Assembly: GCF_001310955.1 (NCBI RefSeq)
Contig: NZ_BAZX01000001.1
Location: 1 to 64,000, forward strand
Length of the DNA stretch: 64,000 nt
Source: Marinifilum fragile JCM 15579
GTDB lineage: Bacteria; Bacteroidota; Bacteroidia; Bacteroidales; Marinifilaceae
Reading direction: 5' to 3'
Shown: positions 1 through 8,538 of the stretch, one piece after another
Numbering within the stretch: the first letter of the stretch is position 1
Layout of the letters: each line of letters starts with the position of its first letter
The notes under the pieces: model-generated
Told to the model about the DNA's origin: nothing
Seen by the model: only the letters and a program-made list of their open reading frames with translations
The model's database searches: none
Made by a program: the position numbers and the translations under genes

Positions 1-20
1 TTTTGGTAAAGACTTATGAT

Positions 21-284
21 TTAACCAATAGAGGTTCTTACTCTAAAATGTTCTTTTCTAAGTTTTTTTACCGATAAGATTTTAATTTCTTCTTCTCCTG
101 TTTTTTCATTTATCTTTCGAACCGCAAGTTTGCTTCTTTTTTGATGATCCGGATAATGGCAAGACTTGTATTTTTTGCCACTATCGCAGTAACATTTTTC
201 ATTGCGTTCCATTTTTACGTAGTAAAATTCTTCCTCATCAGTTGAATTGAAGAAGTTTAAAATGTTGTCGAGTAAATTCTTCAT
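21..284 (-). CDS. Small SEC-C motif protein
   Basis: An 87-residue protein whose middle carries a SEC-C zinc-binding motif, CYCDSGKKYKSCH (about residues 31-43), the C-x-C-x8-C-H pattern found at the end of SecA and in many stand-alone small proteins. The first 15 residues could form an amphipathic helix and the C-terminal half is basic (many Lys and Arg). No enzyme domain is visible. Zinc binding is expected from the motif; the cellular role is unknown. It is transcribed on its own, with an 80-bp gap to the SDR gene upstream. Confidence 0.75.
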   Translation of the reverse strand: MKNLLDNILNFFNSTDEEEFYYVKMERNEKCYCDSGKKYKSCHYPDHQKRSKLAVRKINEKTGEEEIKILSVKKLRKEHFRVRTSIG

Positions 285-364
285 TGTACAAGAGTTTTAG
301 GATTACATTTTGGGTTCTATTAAGTTAATGTATATCCTAATTGGAAACAAATGAAATTATAAAT

Positions 365-1141
365 TTATCCGTGTACGCTTAGTATTTGTCCACCATCAAC
401 GCTAATGGTTTGGCCTGAGATGTATCCCGAAGCAGGAGAAAGAAGCCATGCAGCCAATTGTCCTAAATCATCAGGATCTCCCATTCTTTTCATACGTATT
501 CCTGATGCAATTTTGTTTTTGGCTTCCTGCACCGTGATATTTTCCTGTTCAGCTTTTTTGTCCAATAAACGATTGATGGCTGGAGTTTCATGATAACCAG
601 GTCCAATAATATTTAAGGTAACTCTCGAATCAGCAATTTCTTGAGATAAGGTTTTTACAAATCCTACTACTGCAAGTCTTAAAGATGTGCTTAGAACCAA
701 ATTATCAATAGGTTGTTTTACTGACGAACTTTCAAGGAATACCACTCTTCCATACGATTCTTTAATCATTAATGGTACCAGAGCTTGGGTAAGTTCTACT
801 TTCCAACGCAATAGCTGATGGTAGGCATTATCCCAATCTTCAATTTTCGTTTCTAAGGTTTTCATTGCCGGTGGACCACCGGCATTAACAAATACACCAG
901 AAAGTTTCCTGTTATCAATTTTATCGAGTAAAAGTTGAATGTTTTCCGACGCAGTAATATCTGCACAAAAACTTTGAATTGAGTTGGGATAAGCTTTCTC
1001 TAATTCGATAAGTTTATTTCTGCCACGTGCTATTGCAATTACCTTGGCTCCATCTTGAACTAAGTATTTTAATACGGCAGCACCAAAACCAGAAGTTGCA
1101 CCACAGACTACAAAAAGTTGATCTTTAATATTTAAATCCAT
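365..1141 (-). CDS. Atypical short-chain dehydrogenase/reductase (FabG-like)
   Basis: A 258-residue single-domain Rossmann protein of the SDR superfamily, usual length. The nucleotide-binding motif GATSGFG is at residues 14-20 and a VNAGG version of the NNAG motif at about 85-89. The catalytic serine region (ESSS, 137-140) is present. Where classical SDRs have the Tyr-x3-Lys pair this protein aligns Ser151 and Arg155 (LSTSLRLAVVG). It therefore resembles the beta-ketoacyl-reductase-like SDR subgroup that lacks the full catalytic tetrad. The C-terminal SGQTISVDGGQ segment is typical of the family. Substrate is unknown. It lies 85 bp downstream of cdsA on the same strand and may share its transcript. 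Confidence 0.85.
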   Translation of the reverse strand: MDLNIKDQLFVVCGATSGFGAAVLKYLVQDGAKVIAIARGRNKLIELEKAYPNSIQSFCADITASENIQLLLDKIDNRKLSGVFVNAGGPPAMKTLETKIEDWDNAYHQLLRWKVELTQALVPLMIKESYGRVVFLESSSVKQPIDNLVLSTSLRLAVVGFVKTLSQEIADSRVTLNIIGPGYHETPAINRLLDKKAEQENITVQEAKNKIASGIRMKRMGDPDDLGQLAAWLLSPASGYISGQTISVDGGQILSVHG

Positions 1142-1226
1142 ATAGAAGTTATTTTAGTGTGAATTTCTACTAAAAATAACTTTTTCTTTTTGGATTTTAT
1201 TCTTGAGTTTTAATATTAGGAGTTTT

Positions 1227-2051
1227 TTAACGGAAGAACTCGTTGATGATTTGAAGAAAAACGAAAATCATTGGTGAAACAAGTAATAGTGCGTCAAATC
1301 GATCTAACAATCCACCATGACCAGGTATTAAGCTTCCTGAATCTTTAATGTTGATGCTTCTTTTTAATAAGGATTCTACCAAGTCCCCCATTGAACCGAA
1401 CACCACAACAATTGCACCCGTAATAATCCATTGTACGGAAGTTAATTCCTTTGAATATAGAGAAATTAAGTATGCAATGATAAGTGTAATTACAGCACCT
1501 CCAATACTTCCTTCCCATGATTTTTTAGGAGAAATTCTTTCGAATAAACGGTGTTTGCCAAAATTCACTCCAACCAAATATGCTCCAGTATCATTTGCCC
1601 AAATTAAAACGAAAATGCCCATTAAAATCTCCCAATGAAATTCATTATCTCCGAAAGGGAACACCATGAAATTCAAAAGAGAAAATGGCAAAGCTACATA
1701 AAGCAATCCCATAAATGTATAGGCAATATTTCCAAACGGATTTTCTTTTTTGCGGTACATTTCAAATATTGGGATAAGTACCAATAAAGGAATAAATAAT
1801 GCAAATAATGAAGAGCTGTTGAAATAGGTATAAGCAAAGCATGAAGTGAACAAGAGTGCCGCACCAATTAATCCAGTAGTAATCTGTGGAACGCAATTGT
1901 TTTTTTGAATGAGTTTGTAAAATTCAAAGCTAGATAGAATTGTTATGCCCATAAATACTGCGAAAAATGCAATGGGATGGATAACTATTCCTGCTATTAG
2001 TACAATTACGAATATTGCTCCAAAGAATGTTCTTGTTAAAAAGTTCCCCAC
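1227..2051 (-). CDS. cdsA: Phosphatidate cytidylyltransferase
   Basis: Makes CDP-diacylglycerol from phosphatidic acid and CTP, the branch point for phospholipid head groups, in the inner membrane. The 274-residue protein has about eight hydrophobic segments and ends with the complete family signature: SLLKRSINIKD, then GHGGLLDRFD, containing the metal-binding and catalytic acidic residues. The length is normal. It follows ftsH on the same strand, separated by the ftsH terminator at 2223-2255, so it probably has its own promoter in 2052-2222. The rsfS-ftsH-cdsA neighbourhood is common in Bacteroidota. Confidence 0.95.
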   Translation of the reverse strand: MGNFLTRTFFGAIFVIVLIAGIVIHPIAFFAVFMGITILSSFEFYKLIQKNNCVPQITTGLIGAALLFTSCFAYTYFNSSSLFALFIPLLVLIPIFEMYRKKENPFGNIAYTFMGLLYVALPFSLLNFMVFPFGDNEFHWEILMGIFVLIWANDTGAYLVGVNFGKHRLFERISPKKSWEGSIGGAVITLIIAYLISLYSKELTSVQWIITGAIVVVFGSMGDLVESLLKRSINIKDSGSLIPGHGGLLDRFDALLLVSPMIFVFLQIINEFFR

Positions 2052-2222
2052 GTGAAATGAATTAATAGTTCCTTTGATGCAAGCATCAATTTGTTCCGTT
2101 AGTTTTCAGCTCTCAAAAGTAGTATTTTTTCACGACTTATTTGAGCTTAGATTTTCTGATATGAAGTTTTAACAGCACCTTGTCTAAAGTTTGTCATTAT
2201 ATTTCTACGATGTGTCAAAAAG

Positions 2223-2255
2223 AAAAGCTGGAATACCATCGGTCATCCAGCTTTT
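2223..2255 (-). terminator. Rho-independent terminator of ftsH
   Basis: A 10-bp perfect stem (2223-2232 with 2246-2255, arms AAAAGCTGGA and TCCAGCTTTT) lies 20 bp past the ftsH stop codon; its A-rich outer arm gives a U-tract on the minus-strand transcript. Three further pairs (ACC with GGT) can form inside the loop. Confidence 0.75.
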
Positions 2256-2275
2256 AAATATTCTATTAATGCAGT

Positions 2276-4297
2276 TTAAACGGCTTTACTTTCATTATCA
2301 TTTTCAGTGGTTGGAGGAATTATTTTTTTTTCTTCTACCTCTGTTTCTTTGCCAAAATTTCTTTTTCCAAAAATTTCTTCAAGATCCTCACTAAAGATTA
2401 CCTCACGTTCTAAAAGAAGTTCAGCCAATTTGTTGTGACCTTCTTCATTGTCACGAAGAACTTGCTTTGCTCTTTCATAGCTGCTTTCGATCAAAGTTTT
2501 TACTTCTTGATCAATTAACTCAGCTGTTTTCTCACTGTAAGGTTTTGAGAAAGAGTAATCAGATTGTCCTGAAGAATCGTAGTAACTTACATTACCCACC
2601 TTATCGCTCATACCAAAGATCGATACCATTGCAATTGCTTGCTTGGTTACTTTCTCCAAATCGTTTTGAGCTCCTGTTGATACCTTACCAAAAGTAATTT
2701 CTTCGGCAGCTCTACCTCCAAGGGTAGAACACATTTCGTCCAACATTTGCTCTTTGGTAGTAATACTTCTTTCCTCAGGAAGATACCAGGCTGCACCAAG
2801 TGCTTTACCACGAGGAACAATGGTGACTTTTACCAATGGATGTGCATGTTCAAGCAACCAAGAAATTGTTGCGTGACCAGCTTCGTGATAAGCAATTGTC
2901 TTTTTCTCTTCCACAGAAATTATCTTGTTTTTCTTCTCAAGACCTCCAATAATACGATCAATCGCGTCAAGGAAATCTTGTTTTTCAATAATATCTTTTT
3001 TCTTTCTTGCCGCTATCAATGCAGATTCGTTACAAACATTGGCAATATCTGCACCAGAGAAACCTGGTGTTTGCTTTGCAAGAAATTCCTGATCAATTTT
3101 TGGATCAAGTTTTAGTGGTTTTAAGTGAACATTAAAGATTTCTCTTCTTTCATTTAAATCAGGCAATTCAACATGAATTTGACGATCGAAACGACCAGCA
3201 CGCATTAAAGCGCGGTCAAGAATGTCAGCACGGTTTGTTGCTGCTAAAATGATAACCCCTGAATTGGTATCGAAACCATCCATTTCGGTCAATAACTGGT
3301 TCAAGGTATTCTCACGTTCATCGTTAGATCCCATATTAGTTCTTACCACGAGCACGACCAATGGCATCAATCTCATCAATAAATACAATACAAGGTGCTT
3401 TTTCTTTGGCTTGCTTGAACAAATCGCGTACACGGCTTGCACCAACACCTACAAACATCTCAACAAAATCGGAACCCGACATGCTGAAGAAAGGCACATT
3501 TGCTTCACCAGCAACAGCTTTAGCTAATAAGGTTTTACCGGTTCCCGGAGGTCCTACAAGTAATGCACCCTTAGGAATTTTACCCCCTAGTTTTGTGTAT
3601 CGTTGTGGATGCTTAAGGAATTCCACAATTTCTTCAACTTCTTGTTTAGCTTCGGCAAGACCTGCAACATCATTAAAATTAACATTGATATTTGATTCTT
3701 TGTCGAACACTTTAGCTTTCGATTTACCAACATTAAAGATGTTACCACCTCCGCCACCGCCACCGGCACCACGGCTCATTCTACGGAATACATAAAACCA
3801 GATCCCTATAATTAAAGCAAAAGGCAATATCCAACCAATAAAATTGCCAAAATAGTCTTCGTGAGTCGTATATTCAGGTTCAACCCTGTCGTATTCGGAA
3901 ATTTTTTCCTGGGCTTTATTCAATTGCTCTGCAAACTGCTCAATGGAACCAATCGGGAATGTGTAATGAGGTCCCGCCTTAGAAGGAGCTTCAAAACTAG
4001 ATTCAAAAAGATCAGGGTATTTATCTAAGCTTTCTTCTCTTAGGTAAACGTTAACTTCTAAAAGGTTTCTGATTACAACAATTCGTTCAACATCTTGGTT
4101 GCGGATCATTTCATTTTTCACCTTTTGCCAACTGGTTTCTTTTGGACTCTTTCCCAATCCTACCAAATTAAATGCAATAAGGGCTACTGCGATTAAACAT
4201 AAATCCAATAAGCATTGAATTTAGGAGGTTTAATCATGTTGTTCCCATTTTTCCCTTTTGAAAAAGGAGATTTATTTTGATTATTATTTTCTGTCAT
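2276..4297 (-). CDS. ftsH: ATP-dependent zinc metalloprotease FtsH, frame broken twice
   Basis: Membrane-anchored AAA+ protease that degrades misfolded membrane proteins and regulatory substrates. One gene is visible across three frames. It starts at ATG 4297 ([12 protein letters not shown]), changes frame near 4195-4197 in the first membrane segment (one T missing), and again near 3338-3339 just after [10 protein letters not shown], where Bacteroidota homologues have a short loop before [12 protein letters not shown]. Joined, it is about 674 residues, the usual length. Visible elements are two membrane helices, Walker A GPPGTGKT, Walker B FIDEID, the second region of homology with an arginine finger (RAGRFDRQ) and the zinc site HEAGH. 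A Gly-rich linker precedes the AAA domain. Because ftsH is essential or nearly so, the shifts are probably sequence errors. It lies 16 bp downstream of rsfS. Confidence 0.9.
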
Positions 4298-4313
4298 TCT
4301 TAATAGTTAAAGG

Positions 4314-4697
4314 TTATTGATTAGGCTGAGCATCCTCAATTCTGGTTACCGGAGCATCTGCCCATAAACTTTCTAATTGGTAAAAATCTCTATATTCTTT
4401 TTGGAAAACATGAACTACAACATCTGCATAGTCTAAAAGGATCCATTGTGCATTTTGTAATCCTTCTTTTTTCCATACTTTTTCGTTAATTTCTTCTCGT
4501 ACATAATCTTCAACGGAATCAGCTATACCTGTGACATGTGTGGAAGATGTTCCGTTGCAGATTATAAAATATTTACATACCGAGCTGTCGATATTTCTTA
4601 AATCTATTTTTACAATATCTTCTGCCTTCCTCTCTTGCAATCCTTCAATAATTGTCTCTACCAGCTCTTCTGATTTATACTCCTGCTTTTTTGTCAT
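4314..4697 (-). CDS. rsfS: Ribosomal silencing factor RsfS
   Basis: RsfS/Iojap family protein that binds ribosomal protein L14 and blocks subunit joining when nutrients run short. The 127-residue length is normal and the whole protein is the family domain: IVKIDLRNIDSS, the conserved YFIICNGTSSTHV core at about residues 43-55, and WILLDYADVVVHVF at about 105-118. It is the first gene of the rsfS-ftsH operon, divergent from the biotin ligase gene, with a TATCTTTG -7 box 16 bp upstream. Confidence 0.95.
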   Translation of the reverse strand: MTKKQEYKSEELVETIIEGLQERKAEDIVKIDLRNIDSSVCKYFIICNGTSSTHVTGIADSVEDYVREEINEKVWKKEGLQNAQWILLDYADVVVHVFQKEYRDFYQLESLWADAPVTRIEDAQPNQ

Positions 4698-4713
4698 ATT
4701 TTAATTTTACTTA

Positions 4714-4721
4714 CAAAGATA
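4714..4721 (-). promoter_or_regulatory. Putative -7 box of the rsfS-ftsH promoter
   Basis: On the minus strand this reads TATCTTTG, a perfect match to the Bacteroidota TAnnTTTG element, 16 bp before the rsfS start. A TTG at 4737-4739 is closer (15 bp) than the usual 17-23 bp spacing, so the -33 box is uncertain. Confidence 0.45.
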
Positions 4722-4837
4722 ATTTTTTTTTATTCTCAATAACTTCCTTTTCTACATTGCTTACCGAAAGTGTTATAATTTACCAATCTACAGTTTTGAT
4801 AAGCTTAAAACGGTTATAATTGTTTAATCTTTCTTCT

Positions 4838-4845
4838 TATTTTTG
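4838..4845 (+). promoter_or_regulatory. Putative -7 box of the biotin ligase promoter
   Basis: TATTTTTG matches TAnnTTTG. A TTG lies at 4820-4822, a short 15-bp spacing. Transcription would begin at about 4851, which supports the ATG at 4912 over the TTG at 4843 as the start of the downstream gene. Confidence 0.4.
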
Positions 4846-4911
4846 TCGATCAGGAATATCTCAATTTTTAAAGATAGTAATTCCACAAATCATAAACCAA
4901 CAAGCAATTAC

Positions 4912-5661
4912 ATGCAGCAAAGATTATTTACTCCCCAATTAATTGTACGCAAAAACGAAATAAATTCCACAAATAATTTTGCCTTGGAACTGATAAAATC
5001 CGCAAATCCTGCAGACGGAACTGTCGTTTTGACATTAAATCAGACAAAAGGCCGTGGACAGCAAACAAATTCTTGGGAAAGTGAAAGTGGCAAAAACCTT
5101 ACCATTAGTATAATTTTCAGACCTGAATTTCTGCCAATTTCTCAGCAATTTAATATTTCGATGGTAATTTCTCTTGGTGTGTATGATTATTTGAAAGAAT
5201 ATTTGGGTGATGTATTTATTAAATGGCCAAATGATATTTATGTAGGAGATAAAAAAATTGCAGGAATCCTAATTGAGCACTCCATAATGGGGTCTGTATT
5301 GAGTACATCGATATGCGGGATTGGATTAAATATTAACCAAAGCAAGTTTGTATCGGATGCTCCAAATCCAATTTCTTTATCAAACTGCACAAATCACGAG
5401 TATGATTTAGAGGTAGAGCTTTCTAAATTGTTGGATAAAATTGAGAATAGATATTTCCAACTTAAGGATGGAGATAAAAAGCAGTTGGAAAAAGATTATT
5501 TGAATACACTTTACTGGATGAATGAAACACACACCTATAAGGATGAAAATGGAGTATTCAATGGTGAAATTGTAGGAATTACTGAATGGGGACAATTGAG
5601 AATTGTTGCAGAAGGAGAGGAGAGAATTTACAATTTTAAAGAGGTGAGTTTTATTGAATAA
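4912..5661 (+). CDS. birA: Biotin--[acetyl-CoA-carboxylase] ligase
   Basis: Attaches biotin to carrier proteins through biotinyl-5'-AMP. The 249-residue protein has the catalytic BPL/LplA domain: the adenylate loop GRGQQTNSW (canonical GRGRRGRxW type) at about residues 48-56, then KWPNDIYVGDKKIAGILIE with the catalytic lysine, and a C-terminal SH3-like domain that ends NFKEVSFIE. There is no N-terminal helix-turn-helix, so it is a monofunctional ligase and not a repressor. An in-frame TTG at 4843 would add 23 residues but overlaps a probable promoter; ATG 4912 gives a normal N-terminus. Confidence 0.9.
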   Translation: MQQRLFTPQLIVRKNEINSTNNFALELIKSANPADGTVVLTLNQTKGRGQQTNSWESESGKNLTISIIFRPEFLPISQQFNISMVISLGVYDYLKEYLGDVFIKWPNDIYVGDKKIAGILIEHSIMGSVLSTSICGIGLNINQSKFVSDAPNPISLSNCTNHEYDLEVELSKLLDKIENRYFQLKDGDKKQLEKDYLNTLYWMNETHTYKDENGVFNGEIVGITEWGQLRIVAEGEERIYNFKEVSFIE

Positions 5662-5691
5662 CTATAAAGTTAGCTTTACAATCAAAATAAA

Positions 5692-5724
5692 AAACCTGAC
5701 AGATATCTGTTATCTATCAGGTTT
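5692..5724. terminator. Bidirectional terminator between birA and the TonB receptor gene
   Basis: Converging genes share a hairpin: 5692-5705 pairs with 5711-5724 (13 pairs, one internal mismatch), flanked by A-rich sequence on the left and T-rich on the right, so it can work on both strands. Confidence 0.7.
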
Positions 5725-5735
5725 CTATATATTAT

Positions 5736-8021
5736 CTATAGATTAAATGATAATTTCACATTCACATTTCGTCCCGGATTGTAAAACCCTAATGGTTTAA
5801 TACTCGATAAATGATCAGTATAAGTTTTGTCGAACAAATTGCTTACACCAGCCAATAGTTTTGCGTTACAACTTCCAAGTTTAAAAGAAGTTCCTGTATG
5901 AATATTAAATAGGTGATAGGCTGCAGTTTTGGTTTCAAACTGAGCAGGGTGGTTTTGATCCAAAGCATATTTCCATTCAAATTTTATAAAAGGATTCTTA
6001 AATTGCTTTTTGCCTTTGCCAAATAATTCGATGCTTGTGTTCAGTTTGTGCTGTGGTATAAATGGCAACCTTCCGTTATCATCTTGCTTACCAATTACCA
6101 TTGAATAGTCGGAATGAACTTTTAAGTAATCTACAGGCACTACATTAATAGCGATTTCACCTCCATACAATTTCGCATCTTGTTGATCGTAAGCATAAAC
6201 AAATCCATCTCCTTCAGTTGCAGGTTCGTCAGTTGGTGCAAGGTAAATAAAATCATAAACCTTATTGTAGAAAAGTGAAAAATCGATATTGTGATTACTT
6301 GTATGATAATGCAGACCCAAATCGGTTTCAAAACTTTTTTGAGCATCAAGGTAGGCATTTCCTTCTTCGAATCTGTTACCATGAAGACCATGTTGCGAAA
6401 GTTCAGCCAAATTTGGTGCCCGGTATCCTGTAGCAAAGTTAGTTCTCATTAATAAGGATTCAGAAAGGTGAAATGTTGCGCCTAAGGAAGCATTCAGGTT
6501 ATCAAACTTACGATTGATATGTACCATTTCTTCTTCATGTTCTCCTTCCTCTTCATGAAGCTCATTTTCGGGTTCTCCATGAGAATGTCCACCTGCTTCC
6601 TGTTCAGGAACGTAAAGAGATCTGTGATCATATCTAACTCCCAATTGAATATCGGCTTTTCCAAATTTCTTTTTCAGCAAAGAGAACAATGAAAAGTCAT
6701 CAATTTTTGCATCAGGAATAATTCTATTCGGAGCTCCCTGATTTTTGTTTGATTGATGCATACCTTGAATTCCCATCAGAAACTCTGAGCTTTCTCCTGC
6801 TGGAAAATACAATTTACTGTCGTAGGTAAAAGTTTCTAAATCCATATCCACCAAACGGAAGTAGGTAGAATTAGGATTACCTTTTAATTGTCGGTTGTTG
6901 AATTGATAGGCAGCATTGACTTCCAGTTTGTAGTTTCCCAAAAATAATCGATTTCTTGACGAAACAAGATGCTGAGTTAAATCTTGAAACCAATAGTGAT
7001 TTTTTCGGTTTCCTTCCCTTACTACCTCTATAGCCTCATCGTTTATCATACCCAACTTAGGCTGTAGATAGTCGTAATAAAGTTTAAAGCTGCCAAATTC
7101 TTTGATCAAACCTAATCCCAATTGTAAGCCTTCTGAATTGAAACGGGTATTTGGTGTAAAGTCACCCTTGCCATCTTTGTAATCGCGATGAGATTGTTTT
7201 GTTGCTCTTAGCATCCAAAACAAACTGTTCGAAGTTCCTTTTACACCAAAATTGTGATTCCATCCACTGGATACAGAATGAAATTCAGAAGAAACATCTG
7301 CTTGAACTGAATTAGCTGGAGCAGGTTTTTCGCGAAGAATATTAATCACACCTCCCATTGCATCCGATCCGTAAAGCAACGAGGCAGGGCCTTTAATTAC
7401 CTCAATATGATCGGCTCCTTGTTCATTAGCCAAGAACGGATGATCGGTTGAGAATTGGAAATTCTCTAATCGAACTCCATTATTCAGAAAAATGATATTG
7501 TTTAAAGATAATCCTCTAATGACAGGTGTACTTACTGCCGGACTTCTTGAAATTACGTCAACACCTGGTATGCTGGATAGCTTTTCTCCCAGCGAAGGAC
7601 TCACCAATTGCTCCAGTTTTTCTTTGTTAAGAACTGAAATTTTAATGGAGTTCTCATGCTGAGCCGAAGGAAAACCACCAGAAACAACAATATCTTGCGT
7701 GGTTACTGAGGTAAACTCTAAATCAACATTGAGTTGGGTGTTTTCGGATTGAATGTTAATTGTTTTGATAATTGATTCGTAACCAACAAAAGAAAACTGA
7801 ACTGTTAACTTCCCTTGGGGTAAGTGTTCCAATACATAAGTACCATCAGAATTACTTACTGCACCTTTTTGTAATTCAGGCAAAAAGATACTTACTCCAG
7901 GTAGGGGAGTGCCATCTTTTTGATCTTTAACGATTCCACTTACTTTGTTGTTGCTTAGCTCTACAGATGAGAAAGCGTATAAAGGCAATAGTAATAATAC
8001 TGCCAGAAAATATCTGATCAT
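5736..8021 (-). CDS. TonB-dependent outer-membrane receptor with His-rich loop
   Basis: A 761-residue outer-membrane transporter driven by TonB. In order: a signal peptide (about 1-19), a carboxypeptidase-regulatory-like domain (about 25-115, with VSGIVKDQKDGTPLPGVSIF), a plug domain (about 120-235, with VIKGPASLLYGSDAMGGVINI-type sequence) and a 22-strand-type barrel to the C-terminus. A barrel loop at about 480-505 carries an acidic, histidine-rich stretch (GGHSHGEPENELHEEE, then GEHEEE), a pattern seen in zinc and other transition-metal receptors. The substrate is inferred to be a metal ion or complex. It is the second gene after a His/Cys-rich small secreted protein, 107 bp apart. No riboswitch was seen. 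Confidence 0.9.
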   Translation of the reverse strand: MIRYFLAVLLLLPLYAFSSVELSNNKVSGIVKDQKDGTPLPGVSIFLPELQKGAVSNSDGTYVLEHLPQGKLTVQFSFVGYESIIKTINIQSENTQLNVDLEFTSVTTQDIVVSGGFPSAQHENSIKISVLNKEKLEQLVSPSLGEKLSSIPGVDVISRSPAVSTPVIRGLSLNNIIFLNNGVRLENFQFSTDHPFLANEQGADHIEVIKGPASLLYGSDAMGGVINILREKPAPANSVQADVSSEFHSVSSGWNHNFGVKGTSNSLFWMLRATKQSHRDYKDGKGDFTPNTRFNSEGLQLGLGLIKEFGSFKLYYDYLQPKLGMINDEAIEVVREGNRKNHYWFQDLTQHLVSSRNRLFLGNYKLEVNAAYQFNNRQLKGNPNSTYFRLVDMDLETFTYDSKLYFPAGESSEFLMGIQGMHQSNKNQGAPNRIIPDAKIDDFSLFSLLKKKFGKADIQLGVRYDHRSLYVPEQEAGGHSHGEPENELHEEEGEHEEEMVHINRKFDNLNASLGATFHLSESLLMRTNFATGYRAPNLAELSQHGLHGNRFEEGNAYLDAQKSFETDLGLHYHTSNHNIDFSLFYNKVYDFIYLAPTDEPATEGDGFVYAYDQQDAKLYGGEIAINVVPVDYLKVHSDYSMVIGKQDDNGRLPFIPQHKLNTSIELFGKGKKQFKNPFIKFEWKYALDQNHPAQFETKTAAYHLFNIHTGTSFKLGSCNAKLLAGVSNLFDKTYTDHLSSIKPLGFYNPGRNVNVKLSFNL

Positions 8022-8128
8022 GATATGAAAAGAGTTTTATGATTTAGTAAAAATACATGTACAAGTCATTAAGTGATATTAATATAGATTCACTTTATGT
8101 ATAAATTAAGACTTGTTTTTAAGGGCAT

Positions 8129-8455
8129 TTATATTTCAAAAAACTCAGGAGGAGCACGCAAGCTAAAATCAAATCTCGGAGGAGTTTGAATTTTAAGGGT
8201 TTGTTTTGCTTTATGAGATATGAGTTCAATACTACTTATAGCAGGAATATGAACCATATCAGCAGAATCAAAATAGAAGTAATCGAAATTTTGAATAGCA
8301 CAAATGTCAGCTACATCAGGAGCATGATTTGTACAAGAATGACAATGATGCTCGTGATTTGGGAACATCAAGTGCTGGGCTTTAATTACAATTGGCAGAA
8401 CAAATGCCATTGCAAGTAAAAAACCAAGAATTCTATGTCTACTATTTAGATTCAT
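8129..8455 (-). CDS. Small secreted His/Cys-rich protein upstream of a TonB receptor
   Basis: A 108-residue protein of no recognised family. Residues 1-26 form a signal peptide (hydrophobic core FLLAMAFVLPIVI). The mature N-terminus carries HEHHCHSC at about residues 34-41, a dense run of potential metal ligands, followed by another Cys in DICAIQNF. The C-terminus ends in LRAPPEFFEI, a short RAPP-type tail that I recall from similar small proteins beside TonB receptors in this phylum. It is the first gene of a two-gene unit with the receptor, so a role in metal sensing, capture or delivery is inferred. A perfect -33/-7 promoter sits only 6 bp before the start codon. Confidence 0.7.
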   Translation of the reverse strand: MNLNSRHRILGFLLAMAFVLPIVIKAQHLMFPNHEHHCHSCTNHAPDVADICAIQNFDYFYFDSADMVHIPAISSIELISHKAKQTLKIQTPPRFDFSLRAPPEFFEI

Positions 8456-8461
8456 TCAAAA

Positions 8462-8491
8462 CAAAAATATTCAAAAAATTGAAAGGCACAA
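8462..8491 (-). promoter_or_regulatory. Promoter of the His/Cys-rich protein and TonB receptor unit
   Basis: Minus strand: TTG at 8491-8489, a 19-bp spacer, then TATTTTTG at 8469-8462. This matches the Bacteroidota TTG-N19-TAnnTTTG consensus. Transcription would begin at about 8456, next to the ATG at 8455, so the mRNA may be leaderless. Confidence 0.6.
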
Positions 8492-8494
8492 AAA

Positions 8495-8519
8495 AAGCCG
8501 TTGAGTTATTCAACAGCTT
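8495..8519 (-). terminator. Terminator after the SRPBCC gene
   Basis: A stem of 8495-8504 with 8510-8519 (one mismatch, five-base loop) is followed on the minus strand by a run of seven U, 20 bp past the stop codon of the gene at 8539-9036. Confidence 0.75.
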
Positions 8520-8538
8520 CTCTTGATCAAGTTTGATC

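Noticed and set aside
3336-3448. Treating ftsH as two overlapping genes, one with the membrane and Walker part and one with the protease part
   Set aside because: The two frames join without gap or overlap in the alignment to any FtsH, and no start signal precedes the second part.
3361-3795. A 144-codon plus-strand frame opposite the ftsH AAA+ domain
   Set aside because: It is the antisense image of the FtsH Walker and Gly-rich regions and resembles no protein.
4843-4911. TTG at 4843 as the start of birA
   Set aside because: It lies inside the TATTTTTG promoter box and would add residues not expected in a monofunctional ligase; ATG 4912 is preferred.
5736-8021. Cobalamin receptor BtuB and a B12 riboswitch upstream
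   Set aside because: No riboswitch-like leader precedes the unit and the His-rich loop and partner point to a metal ion; the distant BtuF-like gene is not linked.
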